This document shows, in pieces, positions 20,288-29,345 of a DNA stretch of 64,000 bases. The first letter of the stretch is position 1. Each line of letters begins with the position of its first letter. Made by a program: the position numbers and the translations under genes. The stretch is from Akkermansiaceae bacterium (GTDB lineage Bacteria; Verrucomicrobiota; Verrucomicrobiia; Verrucomicrobiales; Akkermansiaceae): contig JACKPZ010000003.1 of the NCBI GenBank assembly GCA_024233135.1, forward strand, positions 124,001 through 188,000. Direction: 5' to 3'. The notes below the pieces were generated by a model. The model worked only from the letters and a program-made list of their open reading frames with translations, was not told the DNA's origin and did not search any database.

Positions 20288-21397
20288 ATGGCACGCATCG
20301 ACGCGTTTTTCAAATATCTGATCGAAAGCAAGGGGTCCGACCTCCACTTGTCCGAAGGTCAGCCGCCCAAGACCCGGGTCCACGGCGCCGTCACCCCGAT
20401 CCCCGACCAGGCGGTTCTCGAAGGCGACGACTTCAGGGATCTCTTGGAGGAAATCTGCGACCCCAAGGCGTTCGAGCGGTATCTCGAAACGGGCGACCTC
20501 GACTTCGCCTATGAGATGGATGAGGACTCGCGGTTCCGCTGCAACTACCTCAAACAGCAGAACGGCCTCGCCGCCGTGTTCCGGCTCATCCCCACCGAAA
20601 TCGCCTCGCTCGAGTCACTCGGGGTGCCGAACGTGGTCAAGGAGTTCGGCCACATGCGTTCCGGCCTCGTGCTCGTCACCGGCCCCACCGGCTCCGGCAA
20701 ATCGACCACCCTCGCCGCCCTGCTCGACTACATCAACTCGAACTTCAACCGGCACATCATCACCATTGAGGAGCCGATCGAGTTCGTGCACTCGAACAAG
20801 AAGTCGATCATCACCCAGCGCGAGGTGCCCATCCAGACCCCGTCTTTCGCCGACGGCTTGAGGGCCGCCCTGCGCGAGGACTCCGACATCGTCCTCGTCG
20901 GCGAGATGCGGGACCTCGAAACCATCTCGCTGGCCCTCACCGCCGCCGAGACCGGCCTGCTGGTGTTCGGCACCCTGCACACCAACAACGCCCGCAAGAC
21001 GGTCGACCGGATCATCGACGTGTTCCCGGCCGACCAACAGTCCCAGGTCCGCACCATGCTCGCCGCCTCGCTGCGCGGCGTGGTCGCCCAGCTCCTCTGC
21101 AAGCGCGTGGACAAACCCGGCCGGACCGCGGTGCACGAGATCATGTTCGCCACCCCCGCCGTCTCCGCGATCATCCGCGAAGGCGCCACCCAGAAACTCT
21201 ACGACGTCATCACCGGCGGCAAGGGCGAGGGCATGCAGTTCATGGACGAGTCGATCTGGAGCAAGCTCCGCGAGGGCATGATCTCCCCCGAGGAAGCCTA
21301 CATGAAGGCGATCGACAAGACCCGCTTCAAGAAGTTCCTCCCCGCCGCCTCCGCCCACCTCGGCGACGCCTCGGGAGAGAACCCGATGAGCCACTGA
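20288..21397 (+). CDS. pilT: PilT type IV pilus retraction ATPase (second of two)
   Basis: 369 residues. It begins with the canonical PilT N-terminal block (YLIESKGSDLHLSEGQPPKT). Walker A is GPTGSGKST (132-140), with IITIEEPIEFVHSNKKS, Walker B IVLVGEMRD and His box LVFGTLHTNNA. The AIRNLIRE-equivalent near the C-terminus is VSAIIREGATQKLYDVI. It lies 33 nt after the first ATPase, so the two are co-transcribed and may assemble as a PilT/PilU-like pair on the inner membrane. The C-terminus has an extra alanine-rich tail. Confidence 0.93.
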   Translation: MARIDAFFKYLIESKGSDLHLSEGQPPKTRVHGAVTPIPDQAVLEGDDFRDLLEEICDPKAFERYLETGDLDFAYEMDEDSRFRCNYLKQQNGLAAVFRLIPTEIASLESLGVPNVVKEFGHMRSGLVLVTGPTGSGKSTTLAALLDYINSNFNRHIITIEEPIEFVHSNKKSIITQREVPIQTPSFADGLRAALREDSDIVLVGEMRDLETISLALTAAETGLLVFGTLHTNNARKTVDRIIDVFPADQQSQVRTMLAASLRGVVAQLLCKRVDKPGRTAVHEIMFATPAVSAIIREGATQKLYDVITGGKGEGMQFMDESIWSKLREGMISPEEAYMKAIDKTRFKKFLPAASAHLGDASGENPMSH

Positions 21398-21661
21398 GGC
21401 GGACGTTCCGCTTCAACGATTCTGCGGACGAAAACTCCGAAGGCCGCTGCTTGTCGCGAAGTGGCATCGTGAGTCCGTTGAACGAAATGCAAAACGCATT
21501 GATTTTAATGCAGGCTGCCCGCGCGAAACCATAGCGCAACTCACTGGATTTCAATCCTTTATCGATCAGATTACAGACGCATTACTTCCTATGGGTTATG
21601 GCTTCAGGACGCCGGAATACTCCATCTATCCGGCCGTCGAAACCAAAACCCTCCATCACGA

Positions 21662-22447
21662 ATGTCCAAACTCACCTTTATCCTAACACCTGCGCTGGCC
21701 GCGGCTTTATCGATTCACGCATCCGCCGCGACCGTAAATCTGAGTGCGTCTGCGGACTCCACGGTCTGGTATCGCGTTGGACAATGGGACAACCTTCTTT
21801 CAGGTTCCTACGATCAAGTCGATTTTTACTCCTTCAGCGACGGCTCCGCCATCAGCGCCTTCGGCTACTTCCAATTTGATCTCTCATCGCTTGGTGGTGG
21901 CCCGACGATTTCGATCGATTCCGTCACGCTCACCCTTACCCAGGTAGCCACCAACCCCGACTACGAGGGTATCGGCTCCCATTCGACCCGAAATGACGCG
22001 CTCACTACCGACCGGGTCCAACTCTATGGCTTGGCAGATGTCGCGGGCAATACACCTCAGAACTGGACCGAAGGTTTGTCCTACGCCCAGACTGGAGGAG
22101 AAATGAACCTCTCCGTGGAGGCCAATGCCAGCAAGGCGGCGGATCCGTTCAATGTCGCCGGAGGACGTGCCGTGGATTTCAGCACCTTGGACAGCGTGTC
22201 ATCGGGCGTGGTCACTCTCACAGGCGGTTCGGTGGCCTCGTTTGTCCAGAGCCGCTACAACGACGATGGCTTCGTCACATTCCTCCTCGATTTCAATGCG
22301 TCTGGACGAGGTGCCGCTGTATACTCAAGTGAAGCCACCTCCGGCCAACCGGTTCTTTCCATCACCTACTCCGTCGTCCCCGAGCCCTCCGCCGCTCTTC
22401 TCGGCGGCCTCGGGCTGATCGGTCTGCTTCGTCGCCGCCGCGGCTGA
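21662..22447 (+). CDS. PEP-CTERM exported protein, stand-alone DNRLRE-like domain
   Basis: 261 residues. A signal peptide (about 1-22, SIHASAA) is followed by a beta-rich domain and the sorting tail VPEPSAALLGGLGLIGLLRR with terminal arginines, the PEP-CTERM signal recognised by exosortase. The whole middle region is homologous to residues about 744-959 of the neighbouring lyase. Both share ADSTVWYR/ADTAVWFR, GYFQFDLSSL/GYFRFDLTSL, YGLADVAGNT/YGLLDTAGNT and EATSGQPVLSITY/EAASGRPELVVFY. The gene is visibly less GC-rich than its neighbours. A 264 nt region without genes precedes it. The domain probably binds or scaffolds polysaccharide at the surface (inference). Confidence 0.88.
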   Translation: MSKLTFILTPALAAALSIHASAATVNLSASADSTVWYRVGQWDNLLSGSYDQVDFYSFSDGSAISAFGYFQFDLSSLGGGPTISIDSVTLTLTQVATNPDYEGIGSHSTRNDALTTDRVQLYGLADVAGNTPQNWTEGLSYAQTGGEMNLSVEANASKAADPFNVAGGRAVDFSTLDSVSSGVVTLTGGSVASFVQSRYNDDGFVTFLLDFNASGRGAAVYSSEATSGQPVLSITYSVVPEPSAALLGGLGLIGLLRRRRG

Positions 22448-22476
22448 GCAACCCGGCTGGAAACGCCCTTCCGAAT

Positions 22477-22510
22477 CACCGCCGCCCGGTCCCGGGTGGC
22501 GGTGTTTTCG
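22477..22510 (+). terminator. Rho-independent terminator after the PEP-CTERM gene
   Basis: CACCGCC-G-CCCG and CGGG-T-GGCGGTG form a near-perfect stem of about 12 bp with a GTCC loop, followed by TTTTCG. It starts 30 nt after the PEP-CTERM stop and separates that gene from the lyase. Confidence 0.8.
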
Positions 22511-22566
22511 TTTCCGGGCGGTTACCTCATCCGGAACATTGCCGCGGGCGGGCGGTGGAGGCATGA

Positions 22567-25500
22567 TTGGCCGTCGTGTTCCGGAAAGCCCTGCTGTTGT
22601 TGCTCACCGCCTCCATGTTGCGGGCGAACGATCCGGGCGGCGGTTCGGCCGGGACGGGTGCCGACGTGACGCTCGTGGACAACGGCGCGAACGTCACCCT
22701 CGCCAACGGAGTGCTGACGGCGACCATCGAGAAAGACACCGGTTACATCTCCTCGCTGCTCTATCAGGGCGTGCAGCTCGTCGACACGGCGACCCAGGGG
22801 ATCTACTACTCGATGAACGGAATGGATACGTTTCGTCCTCCGTCGGCTTGCGAATTCTCCGTGGTGGTGGAAACACCGGACATGATCGACATTTCGCTTC
22901 GCGAGAGCGGCGCGGGGCGGACGCCACCTTTCGACATCGAGTTCCACTACGTCCTTCGCCGCGGCGACACCGGCATCTACACCTACTCGCTCGTCGAACA
23001 CCCGGACACCTATCCGGCGGGTAGTTTCAACATCTGGCGTCTTGTTTGGAAACGACCGGTCGATACCTTCGAGCGGCTTTTCGTGGATGACCTGCGCAAC
23101 CGCGAGATGCCGAATTCGTTCGACTACGCGAATGCCTCTCCGACGACCGTCGCCGAAATCGTGCACCTCAACACCGGGGTGCTCGCCGGCCGGGACGAGG
23201 GGAAATACTGTTACAACACGCGCTATTACGAAACCCCGGTCTACGGCCACGCCACCGACGATGAGGACATCGGAATCTGGGCGGTCTATCCATCGCACGA
23301 GTGGTTCAACGACGGCCCGACCCAGCAGGACCTTTCGAGCGCCGAATATGGCATCACGGCGCTGCTCCACATGACCCATTACAACGCATCCGAAGTGGAC
23401 ATCGCGGCGGGTGAGTCGTGGCGCAAGTTCTACGGACCGTTCCTCCTTTACTGCAACACGGACCCGGCCGGTGCCGAGGCGTGCTGGCAGGACGCGCAAG
23501 CCCAGGTGGCAACCGAGCGCGCGGAATGGCCCTACGACTGGCTCGCCGGAAACCCGGATTTTCCCGATACCGCCGGGCGCGCCACGGTGACAGGGAGCAT
23601 CGACATTCACGATCCCCTCAAACCCGCTCTCGACGCGGCGGGCGCGTGGGTCGGCCTCGCCGCGCCCGACGCCGGCGGCAACTGGCAGTTCGAAGGCGAA
23701 CGCTACCAACACTGGGTGAAGGCCGGAGCGGACGGATCCTTCGCCATCCCGCATGTCCGGCCGGGCACCTACACGCTCTCCTGTTTCGCCGATGGAGCGA
23801 CGGGAGAATACGAACACGGAACGCCGGTGACCGTCGCCGCCGGGCAGTCGCTCGACCTCGGCACACTGACATGGAACGTCCCGCGCACGGGAACCTGGCT
23901 GGCGTGGGAAATCGGTCTGCCGGACCGCGACTCGCGCGAGTTCCGCCACGGCGACGACTTTTTCACGCCGTTCGTCTGGCGGAGTTTCAACAACGAGTTT
24001 CCGAACCCGCTCGTCTATCAGGTTTCGAGCAGCGTCGCATCGGCGGACTGGAATTTCGCCCAGCCCGGATACGAGCCGGACACCGGGATCCCGCGTTCCG
24101 CGTGGCCGTGGGAAATCCACTTCGACCTCCCCGCCCTGCCGGCATCCGGAAACGCGAGGCTCGTTCTCGCGCTGGCCGGCTCCGATCACGCGCGGTTGCA
24201 GATTTACCTGAACGGCGGCGCGCAGTTCGGCCCGAATCTCTATCCGGACCACAGCGGGGGCAACGCCCTCGTCCGGCAGTCCAGCCACGCGAAATACGCC
24301 CTCCACACCATCGACATCCCGGTTTCGGAGCTGAATGCCGGAGCCAACACGATCACCCTGCTGCAGGGACGTTTCAACGAAACCACCACCCACAATACCG
24401 ACCATGTGATGTATGACTACGTCGCACTGGAAATGCCGGAGCTCCCCGGCGGCAATCCGTCCGACGCGGATGGCGACGGCCTGACGGACACGTGGGAACT
24501 GGAACATTTCCTGACACTCTCGCCGGTGGCGGCCGAGGACAGCGACGGCGACGGATTCACCCATGCGGAAGAGGAAACCGGCGGCTCCGATCCGGCCGAT
24601 CCCGGCTCGGTTCCGGTGGGGGGACACGATGGCGACTTGATCGACGACGACTGGGAAACGACCTACTACCCGTCGCCGTTCACCGCCGGACCGCTCGACG
24701 ACACCGATGGAGACGGCTTCCACACCTGGGCCGAGTGGAAGGCGGGCACCGATCCCACGGACGACACATCGAAACCCGGAACCATCACCGGCAGCGTGTC
24801 CGCCACTCCAGCGGCCGACACCGCGGTCTGGTTCCGCGCCGGAGTGCCCGCGTACGGCGCGACGAACTACGGGACGGACCCGGACATCGACAACTACAGC
24901 TATCCCACCGTGCCGATCATCGCGCTCGGCTATTTCCGCTTCGATCTGACAAGCCTCCCGCTGGGCGCGTCGATCGACAGCGCGAGCCTCGAGTTCACCA
25001 AAGTCTCTCCGAATCCGCAGCAGTCGCCGCAGGGCACGCACTCGGACGCGGATGGCGTGCTCAACAGCGCGCGTTTCGCGGCATACGGGCTGCTCGATAC
25101 AGCCGGGAACACATTGCAGGACTGGGACGAGTCCGTCCTGTGCGGAGACAGCAGCGGTTTGGAATTCGACGGAGCGAACGCCGGAAACGATCCACCGCTC
25201 GACACGGCAACCCGGACCATCGATCTCGACGGCTCCGGCGAGACGGTGGATGGAACGACCTCCCGGGTTTCCGGCGCGTCGCTCGTTTCGTTTCTCCAAA
25301 GCAGGCTCGACGCCACCACGCATCCGGGCCTGGTAACATTCATCACCGACATCGAGGATCCGCAGAACGGCAAGGGCTACGCGTTCCACAGCCGGGAAGC
25401 CGCCTCCGGAAGGCCGGAACTCGTTGTTTTCTACACAGCCGACATCCCGCTTCCGGATCCGGACGAGGATGCCGACGGCTTGGAGGATGCCTGGGAAGCC

Positions 25501-25833
25501 GCGCATTTCGGATCGCTCGGCTTCGGGGCGGATCACGATGCCGACCACGACGGATCGCCCGCATGGCTGGAGCAAGCGCTCGGTCTCGATCCGCAAGATC
25601 CGGGCGAGTGTTTCCGCGCCACCCTTCACGATAACGGCGGCGCTTTCTCGCTCGAGTGGCCGAATGCTCCGGGGCTCGATTTCGCGGTTCTCGAAAGCGC
25701 ATCACCCGGCGGTGGCTGGGCTGCATCGGCGAGCTATTCCGGCGGCGACGAACCGGCGGTGTTGTCGCATCCGGTGCCTGTCGGACCCGGGCCCCGATTC
25801 TTCCGCGTCCGCGCGCGGTTGGCGGGTGAATGA
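22567..25833 (+). CDS. Secreted rhamnogalacturonan lyase (PL4) with Ca-binding repeats and DNRLRE-like domain
   Basis: 1088 residues. A signal peptide lies at about 1-20. The PL4 catalytic domain (about 30-345) carries typical blocks such as GIWAVYPSHEWFNDGPTQQD and ESWRKFYGPFLLYCNTD. A fibronectin III-like PL4 domain (about 345-440, VRPGTYTLSCFADG) and a jelly-roll CBM-like PL4 domain (about 443-620) follow. Thrombospondin-3-like repeats such as DADGDGLTDTWE and DTDGDGFHTWAEW come next, then the domain shared with the upstream PEP-CTERM protein (about 744-959), a further Asp-rich repeat and a C-terminal beta domain. PL4 enzymes cleave the rhamnose-galacturonate backbone of pectin. No sorting tail is present. 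A TGA precedes the frame directly; TTG at 22567 follows GGAGG by 5 nt and is the best start. Confidence 0.86.
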   Translation: MAVVFRKALLLLLTASMLRANDPGGGSAGTGADVTLVDNGANVTLANGVLTATIEKDTGYISSLLYQGVQLVDTATQGIYYSMNGMDTFRPPSACEFSVVVETPDMIDISLRESGAGRTPPFDIEFHYVLRRGDTGIYTYSLVEHPDTYPAGSFNIWRLVWKRPVDTFERLFVDDLRNREMPNSFDYANASPTTVAEIVHLNTGVLAGRDEGKYCYNTRYYETPVYGHATDDEDIGIWAVYPSHEWFNDGPTQQDLSSAEYGITALLHMTHYNASEVDIAAGESWRKFYGPFLLYCNTDPAGAEACWQDAQAQVATERAEWPYDWLAGNPDFPDTAGRATVTGSIDIHDPLKPALDAAGAWVGLAAPDAGGNWQFEGERYQHWVKAGADGSFAIPHVRPGTYTLSCFADGATGEYEHGTPVTVAAGQSLDLGTLTWNVPRTGTWLAWEIGLPDRDSREFRHGDDFFTPFVWRSFNNEFPNPLVYQVSSSVASADWNFAQPGYEPDTGIPRSAWPWEIHFDLPALPASGNARLVLALAGSDHARLQIYLNGGAQFGPNLYPDHSGGNALVRQSSHAKYALHTIDIPVSELNAGANTITLLQGRFNETTTHNTDHVMYDYVALEMPELPGGNPSDADGDGLTDTWELEHFLTLSPVAAEDSDGDGFTHAEEETGGSDPADPGSVPVGGHDGDLIDDDWETTYYPSPFTAGPLDDTDGDGFHTWAEWKAGTDPTDDTSKPGTITGSVSATPAADTAVWFRAGVPAYGATNYGTDPDIDNYSYPTVPIIALGYFRFDLTSLPLGASIDSASLEFTKVSPNPQQSPQGTHSDADGVLNSARFAAYGLLDTAGNTLQDWDESVLCGDSSGLEFDGANAGNDPPLDTATRTIDLDGSGETVDGTTSRVSGASLVSFLQSRLDATTHPGLVTFITDIEDPQNGKGYAFHSREAASGRPELVVFYTADIPLPDPDEDADGLEDAWEAAHFGSLGFGADHDADHDGSPAWLEQALGLDPQDPGECFRATLHDNGGAFSLEWPNAPGLDFAVLESASPGGGWAASASYSGGDEPAVLSHPVPVGPGPRFFRVRARLAGE

Positions 25834-25888
25834 GCGATTCACGGCTGGCCATCCGGAGGAATTCCGCTAGATTGGTCACTTCCGCACC

Positions 25889-26809
25889 ATGCCGTCTTTC
25901 CACGTCGAACGATCCATCCGCATCGAAGCCCCGCTCGAAACCGTGCGCCCGCTGGTGCGCGACTTCCGCCAATGGCCGCGCTGGTCGCCATGGCTCGTCG
26001 CCGAGCCGGAGACCAAGCTGGAATTCAGCGACGACGGGCGGAGCTACTCATGGGACGGCCGTATCACCGGCGCGGGCAGCCTCACGCTGGACGACGAAGC
26101 GCCCGCGAGTCTGAAACACACGATCCGTTTCCTGCGCCCGTTCCGCTCGACCAGCAAGGTGGGCTTCACGTTCAAGGAGGACGGCGGCGCCACCACGGTG
26201 ACATGGACGATGTCCGGCAGCCTCCCATTCTTCCTGTTCTTCATGAAATCGATGATGGCCGCGTGGATCGGCTCGGACTATCAGCGCGGCCTGCTGATGC
26301 TCAAGGATCTCGCGGAAGCCGGCGAGGTGCTCTCGAAGATCGAATTCCAAGGTGTCGAGGAGGTGGCCGCCATTGATTACGTCGGAATCCGCAACGGGCA
26401 TGCCTGCTCGAACATCGGCCCGGAGGTCCGCCGCGATTTCGAGAAACTCGGAGACTGGCTTTCCTCCAACTCCCTCGTCCCGTCCGGCCCGATGTTCATG
26501 ATCTGCCACAAGTGGGACCTCGTCCGCGACCGCGCCGAGTGCACCTGCGCCGTGCCGCTCGCGGCCTCGCCGGATCCCCTGCCCGATGGTTTCCACACAG
26601 GCACCACACCAGCCGGCAGGGCCTATGTCCTGCTCCACACCGGCGCCTACCGTCACCTCGGCAACGCATGGGCGGCGGGCATGATGCGGGCGCGCGGCAA
26701 GGAGTTCCGCAGCCTGCGCGGCGTCGCGCCGATGGAGATCTATCGAAACACGCCGGGCGACACGCCCGAGGCGGAGCTCGTCGCGGAAGTTAGGATGCCG
26801 GCGCGCTGA
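25889..26809 (+). CDS. SRPBCC domain fused to GyrI-like small-molecule binding domain
   Basis: 306 residues. The N-terminal half (about 1-150) has the SRPBCC/polyketide-cyclase pattern (VERSIRIEAPLETVRPLVRD, then WPRWSPW). The C-terminal half (about 155-306) resembles the GyrI/AraC effector-binding fold (GPMFMICHKWD, then YVLLHTGAYRHLGNAW). Proteins with this fusion are cytoplasmic hydrophobic-ligand binders of unknown substrate. The gene starts 55 nt after the lyase and is convergent with the radical SAM pair, 5 nt from its end. A link to pectin use is not supported. Confidence 0.8.
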   Translation: MPSFHVERSIRIEAPLETVRPLVRDFRQWPRWSPWLVAEPETKLEFSDDGRSYSWDGRITGAGSLTLDDEAPASLKHTIRFLRPFRSTSKVGFTFKEDGGATTVTWTMSGSLPFFLFFMKSMMAAWIGSDYQRGLLMLKDLAEAGEVLSKIEFQGVEEVAAIDYVGIRNGHACSNIGPEVRRDFEKLGDWLSSNSLVPSGPMFMICHKWDLVRDRAECTCAVPLAASPDPLPDGFHTGTTPAGRAYVLLHTGAYRHLGNAWAAGMMRARGKEFRSLRGVAPMEIYRNTPGDTPEAELVAEVRMPAR

Positions 26810-26814
26810 GCCCC

Positions 26815-28059
26815 TCAGGCGACGGAGAACATCGAGCGGCGTTCCGCGGCGGAGAGGTAGCAGGCGGGATCCGAACCCCAGAGGTGACCGTGGTTCGCGA
26901 AATACGCACGGGTGCGGAAGCCGCCGCCGCAGACGGAGAACCAGTGGCAATCCGAGCACGGGCCGGCCATCAGCGCCTGGCGTTGCTTGATGTCGAACTT
27001 GCCGATCGAACGGATCGATTCGAGCGTCTTGGCGGACGCCGGATTCTCCCCTTCCCATATCTTCGAGAAGGGAATCTGTTTGACGTTTCCGAGAGTGACA
27101 TCCTGCCAGAACTGGTCGGGATGGACGTTGCCCTGGGTATCGATGTTGGCGATGCCGCGGCCGGAACTGTTCGCGCCGCCGCCATTCCAGGTGAGCAAGC
27201 GGCGGGCTTCCTCGAGATTCGGATGGTTTTCGTTCTCCATCCGGACGAGGAGGTAGGCGCCATCGGCAGGCTGGGTGACGGTGAGCAACTCCCGGTCGAT
27301 CCCCTGGGCATGCCAGCGTTCGACGCGCGAGATGAGCGTGTCGATGGCGTGGCGCGACTCGCGTGCGCTGAGCATCTGAAGATCGCTGCCCCGGCCGGCG
27401 GGCACGAGATGATAGAAGCAGACTCGCTGGATGTCGTAGTCCTCGATGAAGTCGAGGATCTGGCCGATGTTCTCGACGTTGTGGCGCGTGAGGGTGAGCC
27501 GCAGCCCGGTTTTCTGGCCCACGCCGTGGCAGTTTCGGAACCCGCGCACGGCGGCCTCGAAGGCGCCCTCCTTGCGGCGGAACTGGTCATGGATTTCTCC
27601 GATGCCGTCGAGTGAGATGCCGACGTAGGAAACTCCGGCTTCCTTCAACTTGGCCGCCTTCTCCGGTGTGATGAGGGTGCCATTGGTGGAAATGGTGAGT
27701 TTCAACCCCTTGGACGAAGCGAGATCGACGAGATCGAAGAACCGCGGGTGGATCATCGGCTCGCCGCCGGAGAGCAGCAGCGAGGGGATCTGATAGGTGG
27801 CGAGATCATCGACGACGGCCTCCATTTGCTCCCAGGTGAGTTCGCCCGGATATTGCGCGGCGGCGGAGTCGGAATAACAATGGACGCAGCGCAGGTTGCA
27901 GGTGCGGGTGATGTTCCAGACCGTGATCGGCCGGCGGGCGCGGGCGGTCGCCGGAGCCCGGCCCATGCCATGGGTCGACGGATGGCCGGATGCATGGCCG
28001 TAGCGGAGGGAATCAGCCGGCTGGGCGACGCCGGTCCAGAGTTTCGTGAGATTGATCAT
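26815..28059 (-). CDS. Radical SAM/SPASM protein of the AhbC/NirJ type
   Basis: 414 residues. The radical SAM cluster motif CNLRCVHC follows VWNITR. The family blocks LLSGGEPMIHPRFFDL, ISTNGTLITPEKA and YVGISLDGIGEIHDQFR are present, and the C-terminal SPASM cysteines read CSDCHWFSVCGGGFRTRAYF. The N-terminus MINLTKLWTGVAQPADSLRY is diagnostic of the AhbC/NirJ group, which acts in alternative heme or heme d1 synthesis on siroheme-derived tetrapyrroles. Which of these reactions applies is uncertain. The ATG at 28059 overlaps the stop of the upstream radical SAM gene by 4 nt (ATGA). Confidence 0.88.
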   Translation of the reverse strand: MINLTKLWTGVAQPADSLRYGHASGHPSTHGMGRAPATARARRPITVWNITRTCNLRCVHCYSDSAAAQYPGELTWEQMEAVVDDLATYQIPSLLLSGGEPMIHPRFFDLVDLASSKGLKLTISTNGTLITPEKAAKLKEAGVSYVGISLDGIGEIHDQFRRKEGAFEAAVRGFRNCHGVGQKTGLRLTLTRHNVENIGQILDFIEDYDIQRVCFYHLVPAGRGSDLQMLSARESRHAIDTLISRVERWHAQGIDRELLTVTQPADGAYLLVRMENENHPNLEEARRLLTWNGGGANSSGRGIANIDTQGNVHPDQFWQDVTLGNVKQIPFSKIWEGENPASAKTLESIRSIGKFDIKQRQALMAGPCSDCHWFSVCGGGFRTRAYFANHGHLWGSDPACYLSAAERRSMFSVA

Positions 28060-29189
28060 GGTGCGGTGGCGAAGCGCTTGCTTCGAGAGGTTGGAGCGGA
28101 CTTTCGATTGGGTTGATAGAGACAGGCGGGATCCTCGGCGAAGGCGTTGCCGGTGGCTCCGAAGGCGCGGGAGCGCGAACCACCGCAGACCTTGCGGAAT
28201 TCGCAGGCACCGCATTTCCCTTCGAGGGAGTCGTGATCGCGCAGGGCGACGAAATACGGATGATTTTGATAGATATCCGCGGGATGGCGCTTTCGGACAT
28301 TTCCGCAGACAACGGGCAGGAAGCCGCTCGGCGAAACCTCGCCGGTGTGCGAGATGAACATCACGCCGCGGCCGTCGCGGATGCCGAGCGGCGAGCGCAT
28401 CCCGGGCCTCGGACGTGAGGCGCCGCCACCGAGTTTCTGCATGACGACCCGGCGGAAATGATGCCCCTCGGTGGTCTTCACCGCAAAGGGTGCCTTGCCG
28501 ACCAGACCTGCCATGTCTTCGAAGATCCGCTCGATGTCAGCGGCGTCGGGAAGATCATCGAGCCCCGCGCGACCGGTCGGCACCAGCAGGAACACGCTCC
28601 ACATGGCGGGCTTCAACTCGAACATCAGGCGCTTGAACGCCTCGTATTCGCCTACGTTGCCGCGGGTGAGCGTGGTGTTGATCTGGAGGCTCAGGCCGGC
28701 GTCGTGGGCGCGGCGCACGGCTTCGATGGTGCGATCAAAGGTGCCGGGCACCCCGCGGAACGCATCGTGCGTTTCCCGGCTGGCTCCATCGAGGCTCAGG
28801 GACATGCGCTGCACTCCGGCCGCCTTGATTTCAGAAAAATCGGTGTTCAGGAGCCGCGGCGTTCCGGACGGGCTCAGGCCCACATGCAACCCTTCGGCGG
28901 TGGCGGCGCGCACCAGATCGAGCGCATCCCGTCGCATCAGCGGATCGCCGCCGGTGAGGATCAGCATCGGAGGTTTCCACCCGCCGAGCTGCCGGATGAG
29001 GCGCATCGACTCGGCGGCATCGAGTTCGAGCGGATGGCGTTTCGGCTGCGCGGTCGCGCGGCAGTGGCTGCATGCCAGCGCGCAGGCCCGCGTGATTTCC
29101 CAGAACAGGAGAAACGGGCGGGCATCGAAATCGTAGTCATCCGCACCGGGAATGCCGGCCGGATGGTGAGCTGGAGCAATAGCGCGCAC
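28056..29189 (-). CDS. Radical SAM/SPASM protein (TIGR04053-like), partner of the AhbC-like enzyme
   Basis: 377 residues. The cluster motif is CALACSHC in PFLLFWEITRACALACSHCR, followed by AQPKRHPLELDAAES. The C-terminal SPASM motif is CGACEFRKVCGGSRSRAF. These blocks resemble the TIGR04053 (BA_1875) radical SAM family, related to but distinct from AhbD heme b synthase. Overlap with the AhbC-like gene shows coupled translation and suggests consecutive steps. GTG at 29189 is the only near start that keeps the N-terminal block. The DUF465 gene upstream ends before a strong terminator, so this pair has its own promoter. Confidence 0.84.
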   Translation of the reverse strand: MRAIAPAHHPAGIPGADDYDFDARPFLLFWEITRACALACSHCRATAQPKRHPLELDAAESMRLIRQLGGWKPPMLILTGGDPLMRRDALDLVRAATAEGLHVGLSPSGTPRLLNTDFSEIKAAGVQRMSLSLDGASRETHDAFRGVPGTFDRTIEAVRRAHDAGLSLQINTTLTRGNVGEYEAFKRLMFELKPAMWSVFLLVPTGRAGLDDLPDAADIERIFEDMAGLVGKAPFAVKTTEGHHFRRVVMQKLGGGASRPRPGMRSPLGIRDGRGVMFISHTGEVSPSGFLPVVCGNVRKRHPADIYQNHPYFVALRDHDSLEGKCGACEFRKVCGGSRSRAFGATGNAFAEDPACLYQPNRKSAPTSRSKRFATAP

Positions 29190-29281
29190 GATGATGACAA
29201 AAGCCCAGGATCCCGGATCGCGCTCCGCTTGGCTTGCCCGTCTCTACGCGTTTTCCCGCGCCCGAATCGGAGGCAACGCCA

Positions 29282-29320
29282 CGAAAAACCCGCCGCCGGA
29301 CGATGCGCCGGTGGCGGGTT
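29282..29320 (-). terminator. Rho-independent terminator of the DUF465 gene
   Basis: On the minus strand the stem AACCCGCCACCGG/CCGGCGGCGGGTT (one wobble pair, 8 nt loop) is followed by a T run (GGGTTTTTCG). It begins about 25 nt after the DUF465 stop and insulates it from the radical SAM pair. Confidence 0.85.
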
Positions 29321-29345
29321 GTACGATGCAGGACGCTCGGGAGAC

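Noticed and set aside
22522..25629. 1035-codon minus-strand frame opposite the lyase
   Set aside because: The plus strand encodes a recognisable PL4 lyase with signal peptide; the minus frame has no family motif and is arginine/valine-rich shadow.
26815..29189. A RiPP cluster based on two SPASM radical SAM proteins
   Set aside because: No short precursor gene with a core motif was found on either strand within 2 kb, and the first enzyme matches the AhbC/NirJ group better. DUF465 is not a RiPP precursor.
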